Below, piece after piece: positions 47,677 through 57,649 of a stretch of DNA of 64,000 nt. The notes under the pieces were generated by a model. It was not told the DNA's origin and searched no databases. It was given only the letters and a program-made list of their open reading frames with translations. Position 1 is the first letter of the stretch. Each line of letters begins with the position of its first letter. Both the position numbers and the translations under genes were made by a program. Source of the stretch: Symbiopectobacterium purcellii_A (GTDB lineage Bacteria > Pseudomonadota > Gammaproteobacteria > Enterobacterales > Enterobacteriaceae); NCBI RefSeq assembly GCF_052050035.1, contig NZ_CP189882.1, positions 248,001 to 312,000 of the forward strand, in the 5' to 3' direction.

Positions 47677-49523
47677 ATGAAGATAAAATATGCTGTTGAT
47701 TTCTTTCTGCTGGTATTCAGCAGGGAGTCTGGGGCAATGGCATTGCCGTTTGCTATTATGTTTCCAATGTTATTGATGTTTTTTTCTTTTGCCCTTGATG
47801 GGGCGCATTTCCAGTCAAACCGTGCCCGATTGGCTGATGCGATGAATCAGGGGGTATTAGCCACAGCGATAAACGATCGCTGTGATTACGTTGCTGATAA
47901 AGAATGTGCTGTTAAGCATGGAAACAAAGATGCCAATGAAAAGGTTCTGAGCCACTATCTGAATTATTATCTGCCCTATGTGACGTATACTAAGAATGGT
48001 CTTGACGTTATTGTCAGTCTGAATCGTGATAATTCAGAAAAATTAACCTCAATTGATTATAATGCATCAGGGAACGCAATATTACATCCTATTTTTAAAA
48101 AATATAACGAAGTTGGATTTGACGATAATATTCTTGTTCGAGCAGACAGTTCCGCCGGCACAGTAAGAAAATCGATGGAGCAGAAAAGTCTCCCTACAGA
48201 TTTCGTTTTTGTTGTAGATGTTTCTTCCTCAATGGGGCTGGATATTAATGATAAGAGCACAAATATTAAAGATGATGCTAAATATGAAATTTTAAAAAAG
48301 GAGGTTGTGAAATTTTCTCAAGATATTCTTAATAGTAACGAGAAAAACACTATTGGCATCGTTCCTTTTAATATCGGAGTTCCTGTCAAGTCGAGTAAAA
48401 AAATCTTTTTGGTGGAAAAGAGACCGGCTGTTATTTTGTCGGTAAGCTTAAGAAAGAGTATGTTAAGGTTAGCAATGAAAAGATTGATTTTAATTTTTGG
48501 TATAACAAGAACTTCAAGGTTGATTATAAAAATATCAAAAAACAGAATGAGGCAATCACCTCTTATTATAAATCAATCGTCCAATACGCTTTTCCGCTTA
48601 GCATGGAACAAATGGTTAATGATAAAAAATGGTGCGTGATAATCCCACAGGAAAAGGAAGGTTCAAGTAAATACGTAAATGAAAGTTCGAATGGAAATTC
48701 GCTGTCTTCCTACCGTTGCGAGGCTGATTCTCGTGCTAACTTGTTGACGAATGAAAAAATGTTTGAATCTGATTATGTCAATGTTAAAAAATTAAACGAC
48801 CTGGCATATAAAAATTTAAATGTTGTAAATGTCAATACTATTGATATCGATGAGACTTTGAAAGATGAATATTTGTTTTCTGACAAGTCAGTTACTACGT
48901 ACACCTACTTTCCTTATCATGATGACGATGGGATGTTTAAAAACATGTGTTTTGACCATCGGGATAGTTATCTATTACCAAAATATGATTATATAAAGAT
49001 TATAGAGAATGAAAAGAATCAAGCTCTTAGAAAAAAGATAGATGAGTATGCCGCTCATATGCGAAAGAGAGAGTCTCCTTCCTCTTATTTGATTGAGTTA
49101 ACCAGCAGTGTTGATGTTATCTCTAATTTTAAGAAAATGAATATTCATGGGGGAGAGACTGACAGTAGTAGTGGTTTATTGCGGTCGTTACCTGTTATCG
49201 CAAAGGGTACTAATCCTAGAAAAGTCATTATTATGGTTAGTGATGGGGCGGATAGTTCTATGCCGAAGAAATTGGCCACAGTACTTCATAGGGATTACCA
49301 TATTTGTGAACGAATTAAAGAGGGTTTGTTAAAAAATAATAAAATCCATAAGACAAAGGAGGTCGAGATAGTATTTCTTTCATTGGCTAAGAAGGGAATT
49401 GATGATGATAATGTTAAGTTTTTGCGGGATTACTGTGGCAAAGCCTTTGTTGTAAGTGATTCCCAAAGTCTGGCGAATATACTGGCAAAAACATCTAAAA
49501 AAGAAAAAAATAAACTTTATTGA
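47677..49523 (+). pseudogene. tadG: TadG-like von Willebrand A protein, frameshifted
   Basis: ATG 47677 follows CAGGGA. The N-terminal part resembles TadE/F (SGAMALPFAIMFPMLLMFFS), then a vWA domain with the metal site DVSSSMG near residue 190. After VKSSKKIFLVEKR (about 48422) the frame is lost. The other frame continues TGCYFVGKLKKEYVKVSNEK through ISNFKKMNIHGGETDSSSG to KEKNKLY at 49523. A single indel near the AAAAAAATCTTTTT stretch would explain it. It is either a recent mutation or a sequencing error; everything downstream is otherwise well preserved. Confidence 0.85.
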
Positions 49524-49570
49524 TAAAAGTGGTTTTTAATCGATAGGCTTCGTCCGTATTGGGGAGAGAT

Positions 49571-50260
49571 ATGAGAACAATAGTTATTGCGGATACACTC
49601 TATTATCGCTATATAGGGTTGAGCGATCTTTTTTATAAAAAATTCGACGGCAATCCTGATGTGGATGTATTCGATCACTACAACGAAAAAAAGCTAACGC
49701 GTAGGGGAGAATACCGTAATGCGCTGGTCATTGGTAATCAATCCTTTCATGAGATGGAGAGGACTAATCGATTATTACTCGCCAATAACAGCGACATCAT
49801 TGTTTATCGCATTTTTTTTTCCGATATGATCAAACTACGGCGGTTGAAGCGACATTTGGTGCTAAGCCCTTATTGTATCATGGTGTCTTCAGATATCGCT
49901 AATCGTGATTTATTCATGCTAAGCCATTCTTGGCTAGGGTGTTTAGACAAAGAGAAATTCGCCTATGTCAGGTTTAATTCACACGAGCGACAACTGTTAC
50001 AGTATTGGGAGGAGATAACTCATGGTCATATTCCTGCTGGGCTTAAGAATATAGCCTACTCCGTTATTAGTCGTTTAAAGCGAAAGATGGATATTCGCAG
50101 CGAATACTCTCTTTATTTGCTGTGGCGGATAACGCATCTGGGGATTTTTTCTTTGAACAATTTTTCAATCGGCAGTAACCGAAACCGGGTCAGAGCGCCT
50201 GTACCGCGTAAACTGTCGGCTACGCCCTCAATTCCCCACGGCTATTTTTTTCTGCGCTAA
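49571..50260 (+). CDS. LuxR-like regulator at the end of the tad locus
   Basis: 229 residues. ATG 49571 follows GGGGAGAG. The C-terminal part FNSHERQLLQYWEEITHGHI to KRKMDIRSEYSLYLLWRIT resembles a LuxR-type helix-turn-helix with its final basic recognition helix. The N-terminal 130 residues look receiver-like but lack a clear phosphorylation Asp pattern. The location just after tadG suggests control of pilus expression, which is inference. Confidence 0.6.
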   Translation: MRTIVIADTLYYRYIGLSDLFYKKFDGNPDVDVFDHYNEKKLTRRGEYRNALVIGNQSFHEMERTNRLLLANNSDIIVYRIFFSDMIKLRRLKRHLVLSPYCIMVSSDIANRDLFMLSHSWLGCLDKEKFAYVRFNSHERQLLQYWEEITHGHIPAGLKNIAYSVISRLKRKMDIRSEYSLYLLWRITHLGIFSLNNFSIGSNRNRVRAPVPRKLSATPSIPHGYFFLR

Positions 50261-50287
50261 GTCTGTTGCGTCGTCTGAAGGAATAGG

Positions 50288-50314
50288 GGCCCGGGGAGCG
50301 TCGCTTCCCGGGCC
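50288..50314. terminator. Strong hairpin between the regulator and nrdF
   Basis: GGCCCGGGGAGCG and CGCTTCCCGGGCC form a nearly perfect 13-bp GC-rich stem between convergent genes. There is no T-run on either side, so it is terminator-like. Confidence 0.65.
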
Positions 50315-50326
50315 ACGTTCTGTCGC

Positions 50327-51289
50327 TTAGAAATCCCAGTCATCATCTTCGGTATTAACGGCCTTACCGATGACGTATGAAGAGCCTGAACCGGAGAAGA
50401 AATCGTGATTTTCATCCGCGTTGGGTGACAATGCGGAAAGAATTGCCGGGTTGACATCGGTCATGTTGGCAGGGAACAACGCTTCATAACCAAGATTCAT
50501 CAATGCTTTATTGGCTTTGTAATGCAGAAACTTTTTCACATCCTCCGTCCAGCCCACACCGTCGTATAGCGCTTCAGTGTAGAGGATCTCGTTGTCATAG
50601 AGATCCTGCATTAAATCGAAAGCATAGTCCTTTATCTGCTGTTGCCTTGCCGTGTCAACGCTGGTGAGGCTCTGTTGGAATTTATAGCCAATATAATACC
50701 CGTGCACGGCTTCATCACGGATAATCAGGCGAATCAGATCGGCAGTGTTGGTCAGCTTGGCACGGCTGGACCAGTACATCGGCAGATAAAAGCCGGAATA
50801 GAACAGAAAAGATTCGAGAAATACACTGGCAACCTTTTTCATTAAAGGTTCGCTGCTGCGATATTGTTCAAGAATCAGCGTGGCCTTTTTTTGCAGCGTG
50901 GCGTTTTCTTCACTCCAGCGATAGGCGTCATCCACTTCGCTGGTAAGGCAGAGCGTCGAAAAAATCGAACTGTATGAACGGGCGTGTACCGCTTCCATAA
51001 AGCTGATGTTTGACAGCACGGCTTCCTCATGCGGGGTGACGGCGTCGGGCATCAACGTTGGGGCGCCCACGGTGTTTTGTAGGGTGTCCAGCAGCGTAAG
51101 GCCAGTAAAAACTCGGATGGTTAACTGGCGCTCCTGGAAGGTTAACGTGCCCCAGGAGGGAATGTCGTTCGATAGCGGCACTTTCTCCGGCAGCCAGAAG
51201 TTACTGGTCAGCCGGTTCCACACTTCCAAATCTTTGTCGTCTTCGATTTTGTTCCAGTTGATCGCTTTTATACGTGTGAGCAGAGTCAT
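50327..51289 (-). CDS. nrdF: Ribonucleotide reductase class Ib, beta subunit
   Basis: 320 residues. Metal ligands and the radical Tyr region are present: LTLLDTLQ, FMEAVHARSYSSIF, and IIRDEAVHGYYIGYK. The C-terminal end DWDF fits interaction with NrdE. It is the last gene of nrdHIEF, 24 bp after nrdE. Confidence 0.96.
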   Translation of the reverse strand: MTLLTRIKAINWNKIEDDKDLEVWNRLTSNFWLPEKVPLSNDIPSWGTLTFQERQLTIRVFTGLTLLDTLQNTVGAPTLMPDAVTPHEEAVLSNISFMEAVHARSYSSIFSTLCLTSEVDDAYRWSEENATLQKKATLILEQYRSSEPLMKKVASVFLESFLFYSGFYLPMYWSSRAKLTNTADLIRLIIRDEAVHGYYIGYKFQQSLTSVDTARQQQIKDYAFDLMQDLYDNEILYTEALYDGVGWTEDVKKFLHYKANKALMNLGYEALFPANMTDVNPAILSALSPNADENHDFFSGSGSSYVIGKAVNTEDDDWDF

Positions 51290-51313
51290 CGTTAAATTCC
51301 TTCGAGAAACCTA

Positions 51314-53473
51314 TCAGAGCGCACAGGAGACACAGCCTTGCACTTCGGTGCCTTCCAGCGCCATCTGGCGTATGCGCACGTAATAAATGGTTTTAATGCC
51401 TTTTTTCCAGGCATAAATCTGTGCCTTGTTGATATCCCGGGTGGTGGCGGTATCGCGGAAAAACAGGGTTAACGACAGCCCTTGATCGACATGCTGAGTG
51501 GCAGCGGCATAGGTGTCGATGATTTTTTCCGGGCCTATCTCGTAAGCATCCTGGTAGTAATCCAGGTTGTCATTAGTCATGTAGGGGGCAGGGTAGTAAA
51601 CGCGCCCAATCTTGCCTTCTTTGCGGATCTCAATACGTGACACGATGGGGTGAATGCTTGAGGTTGCATGGTTGATGTAAGAGATCGATCCGGTTGGCGG
51701 CACCGCTTGTAAGTTTTGGTGATACAGCCCGTGCGCCATCACGGAATCGCGTAACTCGGTCCATGCTTTCTGTGAAGGAATAACAATCTGCGCCGTTTCA
51801 AACAACTCACGCACGCGTTCCGTTTCCGGCTGCCAGGCACGTTCGATGTATTTGCAAAAATAGTCGCCGGACGAGTAGGTCGATTGTGCAAACCCTGCAA
51901 AGGTGCGCCCACGCTCAATCGCCAGTTGGTTAGAGGCGCGCAGTGCATGATATGCCACGGTGTAGAAGTAGATGTTGGTAAAATCGATACCTTCCGGTGA
52001 GCCATAAAAAATCCGTTCCCGAGCCAGATAACCGTGCAGGTTCATTTGTCCGAGGCCAATGGCATGGGAGTCATCATTGCCTTTGGCAATGGAGGGCACG
52101 GAAGCGATGTGGCTCATGTCAGAGACCGCTGTCAATGCGCGAATGGCGGTTTCCACTGTATTGCCGAAATCAGGGGAATCCATGGTTTTGGAGATGTTCA
52201 ACGATCCCAGATTGCACGAGATATCCTTGCCGATGTGGCGATAACCTAAGTCGTCATCGTAAAGGCTGGCTTCGTTGACTTGAAGGATCTCCGAGCACAG
52301 GTTGCTCATGGTGATTCGGCCATGAATCGGGTTAGCGCGATTCACCGTATCTTCGAACATTATGTAGGGGTAGCCGGACTCAAACTGTATTTCGGCCAGA
52401 ATCTGGAAAAACTCGCGCGCCTTGATCTGTGATTTGCGGATGCGTTTATCGTTTACCATTTCATGGTACTTCTCGCTTACGCTGATTTCCGAGAAGGGCA
52501 CGCCATATACCTGTTCCACATCGTAGGGAGAGAACAGGTACATCACCTGATTGGTTTTCGCCAATTGGAAGGTGATGTCCGGAATCACGACGCCAAGAGA
52601 GAGCGTTTTGATCCGGATTTTCTCATCGGCGTTTTCGCGCTTAGTGTCGAGAAAACGCAAAATGTCGGGATGATGCGCATTAAGGTAGACAGCCCCCGCG
52701 CCTTGCCGTGCACCCAACTGGTTGGCATAGGAAAAAGCATCTTCCAGCATCTTCATGATGGGGATGATACCGGAAGACTGATTTTCAATACGTTTGATCG
52801 GTGCGCCGGTTTCGCGAATGTTGGTCAAGGTAAAGGCAACGCCACCGCCACGCTTGGAGAGTTGCAGCGCGGAATTGATGGCGCGCCCGATAGATTCCAT
52901 GTTGTCTTCAATACGCAACAGAAAACAGGAGACGAACTCACCGCGCTGTTTTTTACCGCAGTTGAGAAAGGTAGGCGTCGCGGGCTGAAAGCGGCCGCTG
53001 ATGATCTCATCGACCAGTGCGCTGGCAAGTTGGGCATTGCCTTTGGCCAGCGCCAAGGCAACCAGACAGACACGGTCCTCATAGCGTTCCAGATAACGTT
53101 TGCCATCAAAGGTTTTCAGCGTATAGCTGGTGTAATACTTGAACGCGCCGAGGAAGGTTTGAAAACGGAACTTGTGCGCATAGGCTTGCTGGAACAGGCT
53201 CTTGATAACGCTGAATGGATACTGTTCCAGTACGTCAGCTTCATAGTAGCCTTCTTCCACCAGATAGCGCAGTTTCTCCTCCAGATTGTGGAAGAACACC
53301 GTATTCTGGTTGACGTGCTGAAGGAAATAGCGTCGTGCCGCCAGCCGGTCTTTTTCAAACTGAATGTGCCCGTCAGCATCATAGAGATTCAGCATGGCAT
53401 TGAGCGCATGGTAATCAAGCGCGTTATCGCTTTTTCCCTGCATGGGGGTATTGATTACGGATGTTGTTGCCAA
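51314..53473 (-). CDS. nrdE: Ribonucleotide reductase class Ib, alpha subunit
   Basis: 719 residues (E. coli 714). Catalytic loop GKKQRGEFVSCFLLRIEDNM, NLCSEILQV, the finger region and C-terminal redox pair GCVSCAL. It reduces NDPs using electrons from NrdH. Its start overlaps the end of nrdI by 19 bases, indicating coupling. Confidence 0.97.
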   Translation of the reverse strand: MATTSVINTPMQGKSDNALDYHALNAMLNLYDADGHIQFEKDRLAARRYFLQHVNQNTVFFHNLEEKLRYLVEEGYYEADVLEQYPFSVIKSLFQQAYAHKFRFQTFLGAFKYYTSYTLKTFDGKRYLERYEDRVCLVALALAKGNAQLASALVDEIISGRFQPATPTFLNCGKKQRGEFVSCFLLRIEDNMESIGRAINSALQLSKRGGGVAFTLTNIRETGAPIKRIENQSSGIIPIMKMLEDAFSYANQLGARQGAGAVYLNAHHPDILRFLDTKRENADEKIRIKTLSLGVVIPDITFQLAKTNQVMYLFSPYDVEQVYGVPFSEISVSEKYHEMVNDKRIRKSQIKAREFFQILAEIQFESGYPYIMFEDTVNRANPIHGRITMSNLCSEILQVNEASLYDDDLGYRHIGKDISCNLGSLNISKTMDSPDFGNTVETAIRALTAVSDMSHIASVPSIAKGNDDSHAIGLGQMNLHGYLARERIFYGSPEGIDFTNIYFYTVAYHALRASNQLAIERGRTFAGFAQSTYSSGDYFCKYIERAWQPETERVRELFETAQIVIPSQKAWTELRDSVMAHGLYHQNLQAVPPTGSISYINHATSSIHPIVSRIEIRKEGKIGRVYYPAPYMTNDNLDYYQDAYEIGPEKIIDTYAAATQHVDQGLSLTLFFRDTATTRDINKAQIYAWKKGIKTIYYVRIRQMALEGTEVQGCVSCAL

Positions 53474-53859
53474 AATTGGGTTACTCCTTTGCGCACATTG
53501 ATGACATCTTCCGGTGTGCCGAGCAGTTCAAAACGGTACAAATACGGCACCTGGCATTTCTGCGCGATAATGTCGCCAGCCAGACAAAACGCGGTGCCAA
53601 AGTTCATATTGCCAGCGGCAATCACGCCGCGCAGGCCGGCCCGTTTGCTGGCGTCGTTGAGGAAGCGAATGACCTGGTGCGGCACGGCACCTTTGCTGCT
53701 TCCTCCGCCGTAGCTGGGCACAACCAGAATGAAAGGTTGTGCCACGTTAAGCACCGGCTGGTCTTCTGCTATCGGAATGCGCAGGGCAGGCAGACCCACA
53801 CGAGCGATAAACCGATGCGTGTTTTCCGACTGGCTGGAAAAATAGACCAGTGGATTCAT
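53455..53859 (-). CDS. nrdI: Flavodoxin-like NrdI
   Basis: 134 residues. It activates the dimanganese NrdF cofactor. FMN-binding stretches are VYFSSQSENTHRF, VPSYGGGSSKGAVP and IAAGNMNFGTAFC. Third in line after nrdH on the minus strand. Confidence 0.95.
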   Translation of the reverse strand: MNPLVYFSSQSENTHRFIARVGLPALRIPIAEDQPVLNVAQPFILVVPSYGGGSSKGAVPHQVIRFLNDASKRAGLRGVIAAGNMNFGTAFCLAGDIIAQKCQVPYLYRFELLGTPEDVINVRKGVTQFWQQHP

Positions 53860-53868
53860 TACGTCCCC

Positions 53869-54105
53869 TTACTGCAACTGCGCTGAGCGCAATGCGCCGA
53901 GTTTATCCGGGCGAAAACCGCTCCAGTGGTCGTCCTCTGTCATCACGACCGGTACCTGCTGATAGCCCAATGCCCTTACCCGCTGTAACGCCTGCTCATC
54001 TTCCGTCAGGTCGATAAGCTGATAAGCGATACCTTGTTTATCCAAAGCACGGCACGTCGCATTGCACTGAACACAGTGCGGTTTAGTAAGAATAGTAATG
54101 CGCAT
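53869..54105 (-). CDS. nrdH: Glutaredoxin-like NrdH
   Basis: 78 residues. Redox motif CVQC at residues 11-14 of the thioredoxin-fold protein, with VPVVMTEDDHWSGFRPDKL. It is the electron donor for NrdEF and first gene of the operon. Confidence 0.95.
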   Translation of the reverse strand: MRITILTKPHCVQCNATCRALDKQGIAYQLIDLTEDEQALQRVRALGYQQVPVVMTEDDHWSGFRPDKLGALRSAQLQ

Positions 54106-54212
54106 GATTCGTATTTACCTTTTGGGTTGAAGTCAGTATGGTAAAGCGGCCTTGTGACACCCTGCCGCTGCCGCCTTTCTGCGAAACGCGCCTCATTGAT
54201 AACCGTGGCGTG

Positions 54213-54264
54213 TTTAAATACTAGATGTAGATGTTTTTAATTTCAACCATACAATATATGGTGT
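54213..54264 (-). promoter_or_regulatory. Probable NrdR box pair upstream of nrdH
   Basis: Plus-strand ATACAATATATGGTGT at 54249-54264 closely fits the NrdR palindrome. A weaker half, AAATACTAGATGTAGA at 54216-54231, lies about three helical turns away, as NrdR sites usually come in pairs. They lie about 110-160 bp ahead of the nrdH start. Confidence 0.6.
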
Positions 54265-54347
54265 TTAGTGCAGGTTTGTTTAGGGGGCTACCGGCGTGGA
54301 GGAAGATGGCTGTGCTACCAAGGGGAAAACAGGCGTGTGGTTGAGAA

Positions 54348-54375
54348 TAAAAAAACGGGCCACTGTCGGGCCCGC
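54348..54375 (-). terminator. Terminator after speD
   Basis: On the minus strand GCGGGCC-cgacagt-GGCCCGT is followed by T residues. It ends the speED transcript 11 bp past speD. Confidence 0.85.
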
Positions 54376-54386
54376 TGGTGCGTCAT

Positions 54387-55181
54387 CTACAAAACCGGAA
54401 GATTCCTACCGTAGTAGATCTCTCGCATTTCATGATAGAGCAGATCGGTGATTCTTTTACGTTCAGCCGCCTCCAGGTTTTCAGGCGCGGCGTTGAACAG
54501 GTAGTGTCGCAGATCGAAATCTTTGAGCAGCATTTTGGTGTGGAACATATTCTCCTGATACACATTCACGTCCATCAGGTGATACAGCGACTTCATGTCT
54601 TCCGACATAAAGTTCTGAATAGAATTGATCTGATGATCGATGAAATGTTTCACCCCATTTATATCACGCGTGAAGCCGCGCACGCGATAGTCAATGGTGA
54701 CAATATCGGATTCCAACTGGTGAATCAGGTAATTCAGCGCTTTTAGCGGGGAAATCACACCGCAAGTTGACACTTCAATATCGGCGCGAAAGGTGCACAG
54801 GCCGCCCTCCGGATGGCTTTCCGGGTAGGTGTGTACACAAATATGGCTCTTGTCCAGATGCGCAACCACGGAATGGGGCAGCGGTCCGGGATGTTCGGAG
54901 TTATCAACATCGCGCGGATCCATCGGTTCCTCGCTGACCAGAATGGTTACGCTGGCGCCCTGAGGATCGTAATCCTGCCGTGCGATGTTCAAGATATTGG
55001 CACCAATGATGGTGCAGGTTTCCGTCAGGATCTCTGTCAAACGATTGGCGTTATACTGTTCGTCAATATAGGCGATATAGCCGTCGCGATCGTCAGCGGT
55101 TTTGGCATAACAGATATCGTAGATACAAAAACTCAGGCTTTTGGTCAGGTTGTTAAAGCCGTGCAGTTTCAGCTTGTGCAA
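54387..55181 (-). CDS. speD: S-adenosylmethionine decarboxylase proenzyme
   Basis: 264 residues, the same as E. coli. The pyruvoyl-forming self-cleavage site is in HLDKSHICVHTYPESHP, before the Ser. The start is a TTG at 55181; there is no nearby ATG in frame, and the protein matches E. coli from this residue on (KLKLHGFNNLTKSLSF). It makes the aminopropyl donor for spermidine. Confidence 0.95.
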   Translation of the reverse strand: MHKLKLHGFNNLTKSLSFCIYDICYAKTADDRDGYIAYIDEQYNANRLTEILTETCTIIGANILNIARQDYDPQGASVTILVSEEPMDPRDVDNSEHPGPLPHSVVAHLDKSHICVHTYPESHPEGGLCTFRADIEVSTCGVISPLKALNYLIHQLESDIVTIDYRVRGFTRDINGVKHFIDHQINSIQNFMSEDMKSLYHLMDVNVYQENMFHTKMLLKDFDLRHYLFNAAPENLEAAERKRITDLLYHEMREIYYGRNLPVL

Positions 55182-55210
55182 TTTTCGTCACCCCCTTATG
55201 GCTGTAAGCG

Positions 55211-56065
55211 TCAAGCTAATGCATTCAGTAGATATTGTGGCAGCGCAAAGCTACCAGTGTGGACGGCCGGATTGTAATAACGGCAGGTGATGCCTGAAGC
55301 GTGATAACGTGCCGCAAGCGTGTCCTGCGCTACCAGGCGCAATGTCGGATCGTTGCTGGCCCAGGCAAAGGTCATGATGCCACCGTAATAGGTAGGGATC
55401 GCCGCCTGATAGAATGTGACATCCGAAAAACTACGGTTGAGTAAGCGGTGGCTGTTGATGGCTTCATCCTGTTGCAGGAAACAGACGCCATTTTGCGCGA
55501 CAAACAGGCCGCCAGGATTCAGGCTGCGGGCACAACCATCGTAAAACGCTGAGCTGAAAAGGCTTTCTCCGGGGCCGATGGGATCGGTGCAATCAGAAAT
55601 GATCACATCAAACTTATCGCGGTTTTTGCTGAAAAAATCAACGCCATCGGCGATCACCAGCGTTAAACGCGGATCGTCATAAGCCCCGGCACTGTGGTTG
55701 GGAAGATACTGGCGACAGAAACTGACCACCCCCGCATCAATCTCCACCATGGTGATGTGTTCTACTTCTGGATGGCGACACACTTCGCGCAGGATGCCGC
55801 CATCGCCGCCGCCGACGATCAACACGCGTTTGGCAGCACCATGGGCCAGCAGAGGAACATGGGTCAGCATTTCATGGTAGATAAATTCGTCGCGTTCGGT
55901 GGTTTGCACCACGCCATCCAGGGCCATTACGCGTCCCAGCGCCGCATTTTCGAAGATAATCAGATCCTGATGGGCGGTTTTTTCATGAAACAGCACCTGG
56001 TCAATGGAAAAATATTGGCCGAAGCTGGCATGTAACGTTTCATGCCACATCTCTTTTCGGGACAT
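55211..56065 (-). CDS. speE: Spermidine synthase
   Basis: 284 residues. VLIVGGGDGGILREV binds the aminopropyl donor, YHEMLTHVPLLAHG and ISDCTDPIGPGESLFSSAFY line the active site. It lies 29 bp upstream of speD in the usual speED operon. Confidence 0.96.
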   Translation of the reverse strand: MSRKEMWHETLHASFGQYFSIDQVLFHEKTAHQDLIIFENAALGRVMALDGVVQTTERDEFIYHEMLTHVPLLAHGAAKRVLIVGGGDGGILREVCRHPEVEHITMVEIDAGVVSFCRQYLPNHSAGAYDDPRLTLVIADGVDFFSKNRDKFDVIISDCTDPIGPGESLFSSAFYDGCARSLNPGGLFVAQNGVCFLQQDEAINSHRLLNRSFSDVTFYQAAIPTYYGGIMTFAWASNDPTLRLVAQDTLAARYHASGITCRYYNPAVHTGSFALPQYLLNALA

Positions 56066-56177
56066 GTCAGGGCTTCCTCTGCGATAACCGCCTTGAAAAT
56101 GAGCGCGCCATCATAGCTAATTCGCTGATGGCTTGCACGGCGAAATTTCAGGCACTGCGGGAAACGTTAGGCGAGCG

Positions 56178-56525
56178 CTATTTTGCGTAAGCGAGCAGGC
56201 CGAGCGAGTTTTGCGCCAGCGATTGACACTTTTTGGGCGTCGGGATGGGGATGTTGCTCAAATCGCGGTAGCTATCCTCACCCAGGCGGGTCATATCAAA
56301 ATCACTGTAATTGGTGAGATTCCAACGGTTTTGTTGCGCAAAAGCGATCAGCAAACGTCGAATATGATCGTTGGGAATGTCTTGATAGCCACAGTTGTTC
56401 TTCAAATAGACGAAAATGGCGGTCAAGTCAGCGAGATCTTCCGCCTCAAATTCATTCAGTGCGTTACTGGCTGACGAAAATCCCATCAGACTCATAAGCA
56501 GCAGTGCCAGCGCAGAGCGTTTCAT
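56178..56525 (-). CDS. yacC: YacC, PulS/OutS-like pilotin family protein
   Basis: 115 residues with a signal peptide (ALALLLMSLMGFSSASNA). Two cysteines (KNNCGYQD and PKKCQSL) fit the disulfide of the family. Related proteins (PulS/OutS) guide secretins, though YacC lacks a lipobox. It lies upstream of speE as in E. coli. In E. coli cueO, gcd and hpt follow; here an IS630 and debris follow instead. Confidence 0.9.
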   Translation of the reverse strand: MKRSALALLLMSLMGFSSASNALNEFEAEDLADLTAIFVYLKNNCGYQDIPNDHIRRLLIAFAQQNRWNLTNYSDFDMTRLGEDSYRDLSNIPIPTPKKCQSLAQNSLGLLAYAK

Positions 56526-56765
56526 GATTAAACCTGTATCAACAATCGTAAAATGACGTTATCACAGATGGGGTAAGTGGGTTCAAGGTTTATTTTACGC
56601 GTTCACGTTAGTAAAACCCGTTATTCCCTGATGTGCCAATCGGTACGCTTGAGACCAATGGCCGGATTAAGCCCTATTTATTCCCTGTTGATAACATGAC
56701 GCCGCGCGCAGCCTCTGTTATTAATAGATGATGGTCAATAGGATTTATCGTTGCTGGTGTGATGA

Positions 56766-57649
56766 TATAGCTAAACGACTTAATTTTGATTACATTATTT
56801 AAATGAGCTATTCAATTGATTTTAGACGTAAAGTGATATCTACACGGAAAAACGAAGGGTTGAGTATCCGAGAAACAGCGAAGCAATTTCGGATTGGCCC
56901 TGCCTCTGTATCGCGTTGGATTAATCAAATAGAGTCAAAAGCATCGACCACGCGTCAGCGAAAGATCGATAAATCCGAGTTGATAAAAGATGTTGAACAA
57001 TATCCAGATGCTTACCAAAAAGAACGTGCAGAGCGTTTTGGCGTTTGTCAGAAGGCCATTTGGCAAGCGCTTAAAAAGCTGGGATTGACCTATAAAAAAA
57101 ACTCTACGTCATCCGAAAGCCGACGAAAACGCCCGGCAGGGATTTCAACAAAAAAAACAACAGTATGAAAAAGAAGGTAAACCTATTGTTTTTATTGATG
57201 AAAGTGGTTTTTCACACGATGCCCCACGGACTCACGGCTATTCCCCAAAAGGTCAACGGTGTTTTGGCCTGAAGAACTGGGGAGCTAGGGGAAGAACAAA
57301 TGTTATCGGCGCTTTATTAGGCACAACGCTGTTTGCTATCGGATTATTTGATATCAATATTAACAGCGATGTTTTCTATGCCTGGGTCACACAAGTCCTT
57401 ATCCCAGTACTCCCTAAAAACAGTGTAATCATGATGGACAATGCCACTTTTCACAAAAAACATAATATTCAACAAGTCATCATCGATGCAGGGTATATGG
57501 TGGAGTATTTGCCTACATATTCGCCAGATCTTAACCCAATTGAGCATAAATGGGCACAAGCAAAAAGCAAAAAAAGAGAGATGGGTTGCGATACAGAGAG
57601 TTTGTTCTCAGTCCATATGGTGTAATCAAAATTAAGTCGCTTGGCTATA
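56766..57649 (+). mobile_element. IS630-family element, copy 6 (full length)
   Basis: 884 bp with TA ends. Left flank: the yacC upstream region. Right flank: an EAL-domain scrap. The sides do not match a single ancestral locus, so deletion or recombination happened here. Confidence 0.92.
56803..57625 (+). CDS. IS630 transposase, two overlapping frames (copy 6)
   Basis: Frame A is 56803-57168 and frame B extends to the TAA ending at 57625, as in copy 1. The A8 run lies at about 57093. All catalytic motifs are present and the stop is normal. Together with copy 1 it is the most complete source of transposase. Confidence 0.85.

Noticed and set aside
52463..53713. 416-codon open frame opposite nrdE/nrdI
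   Set aside because: It lies fully over the well-conserved nrdE and nrdI genes on the other strand and has no family of its own.
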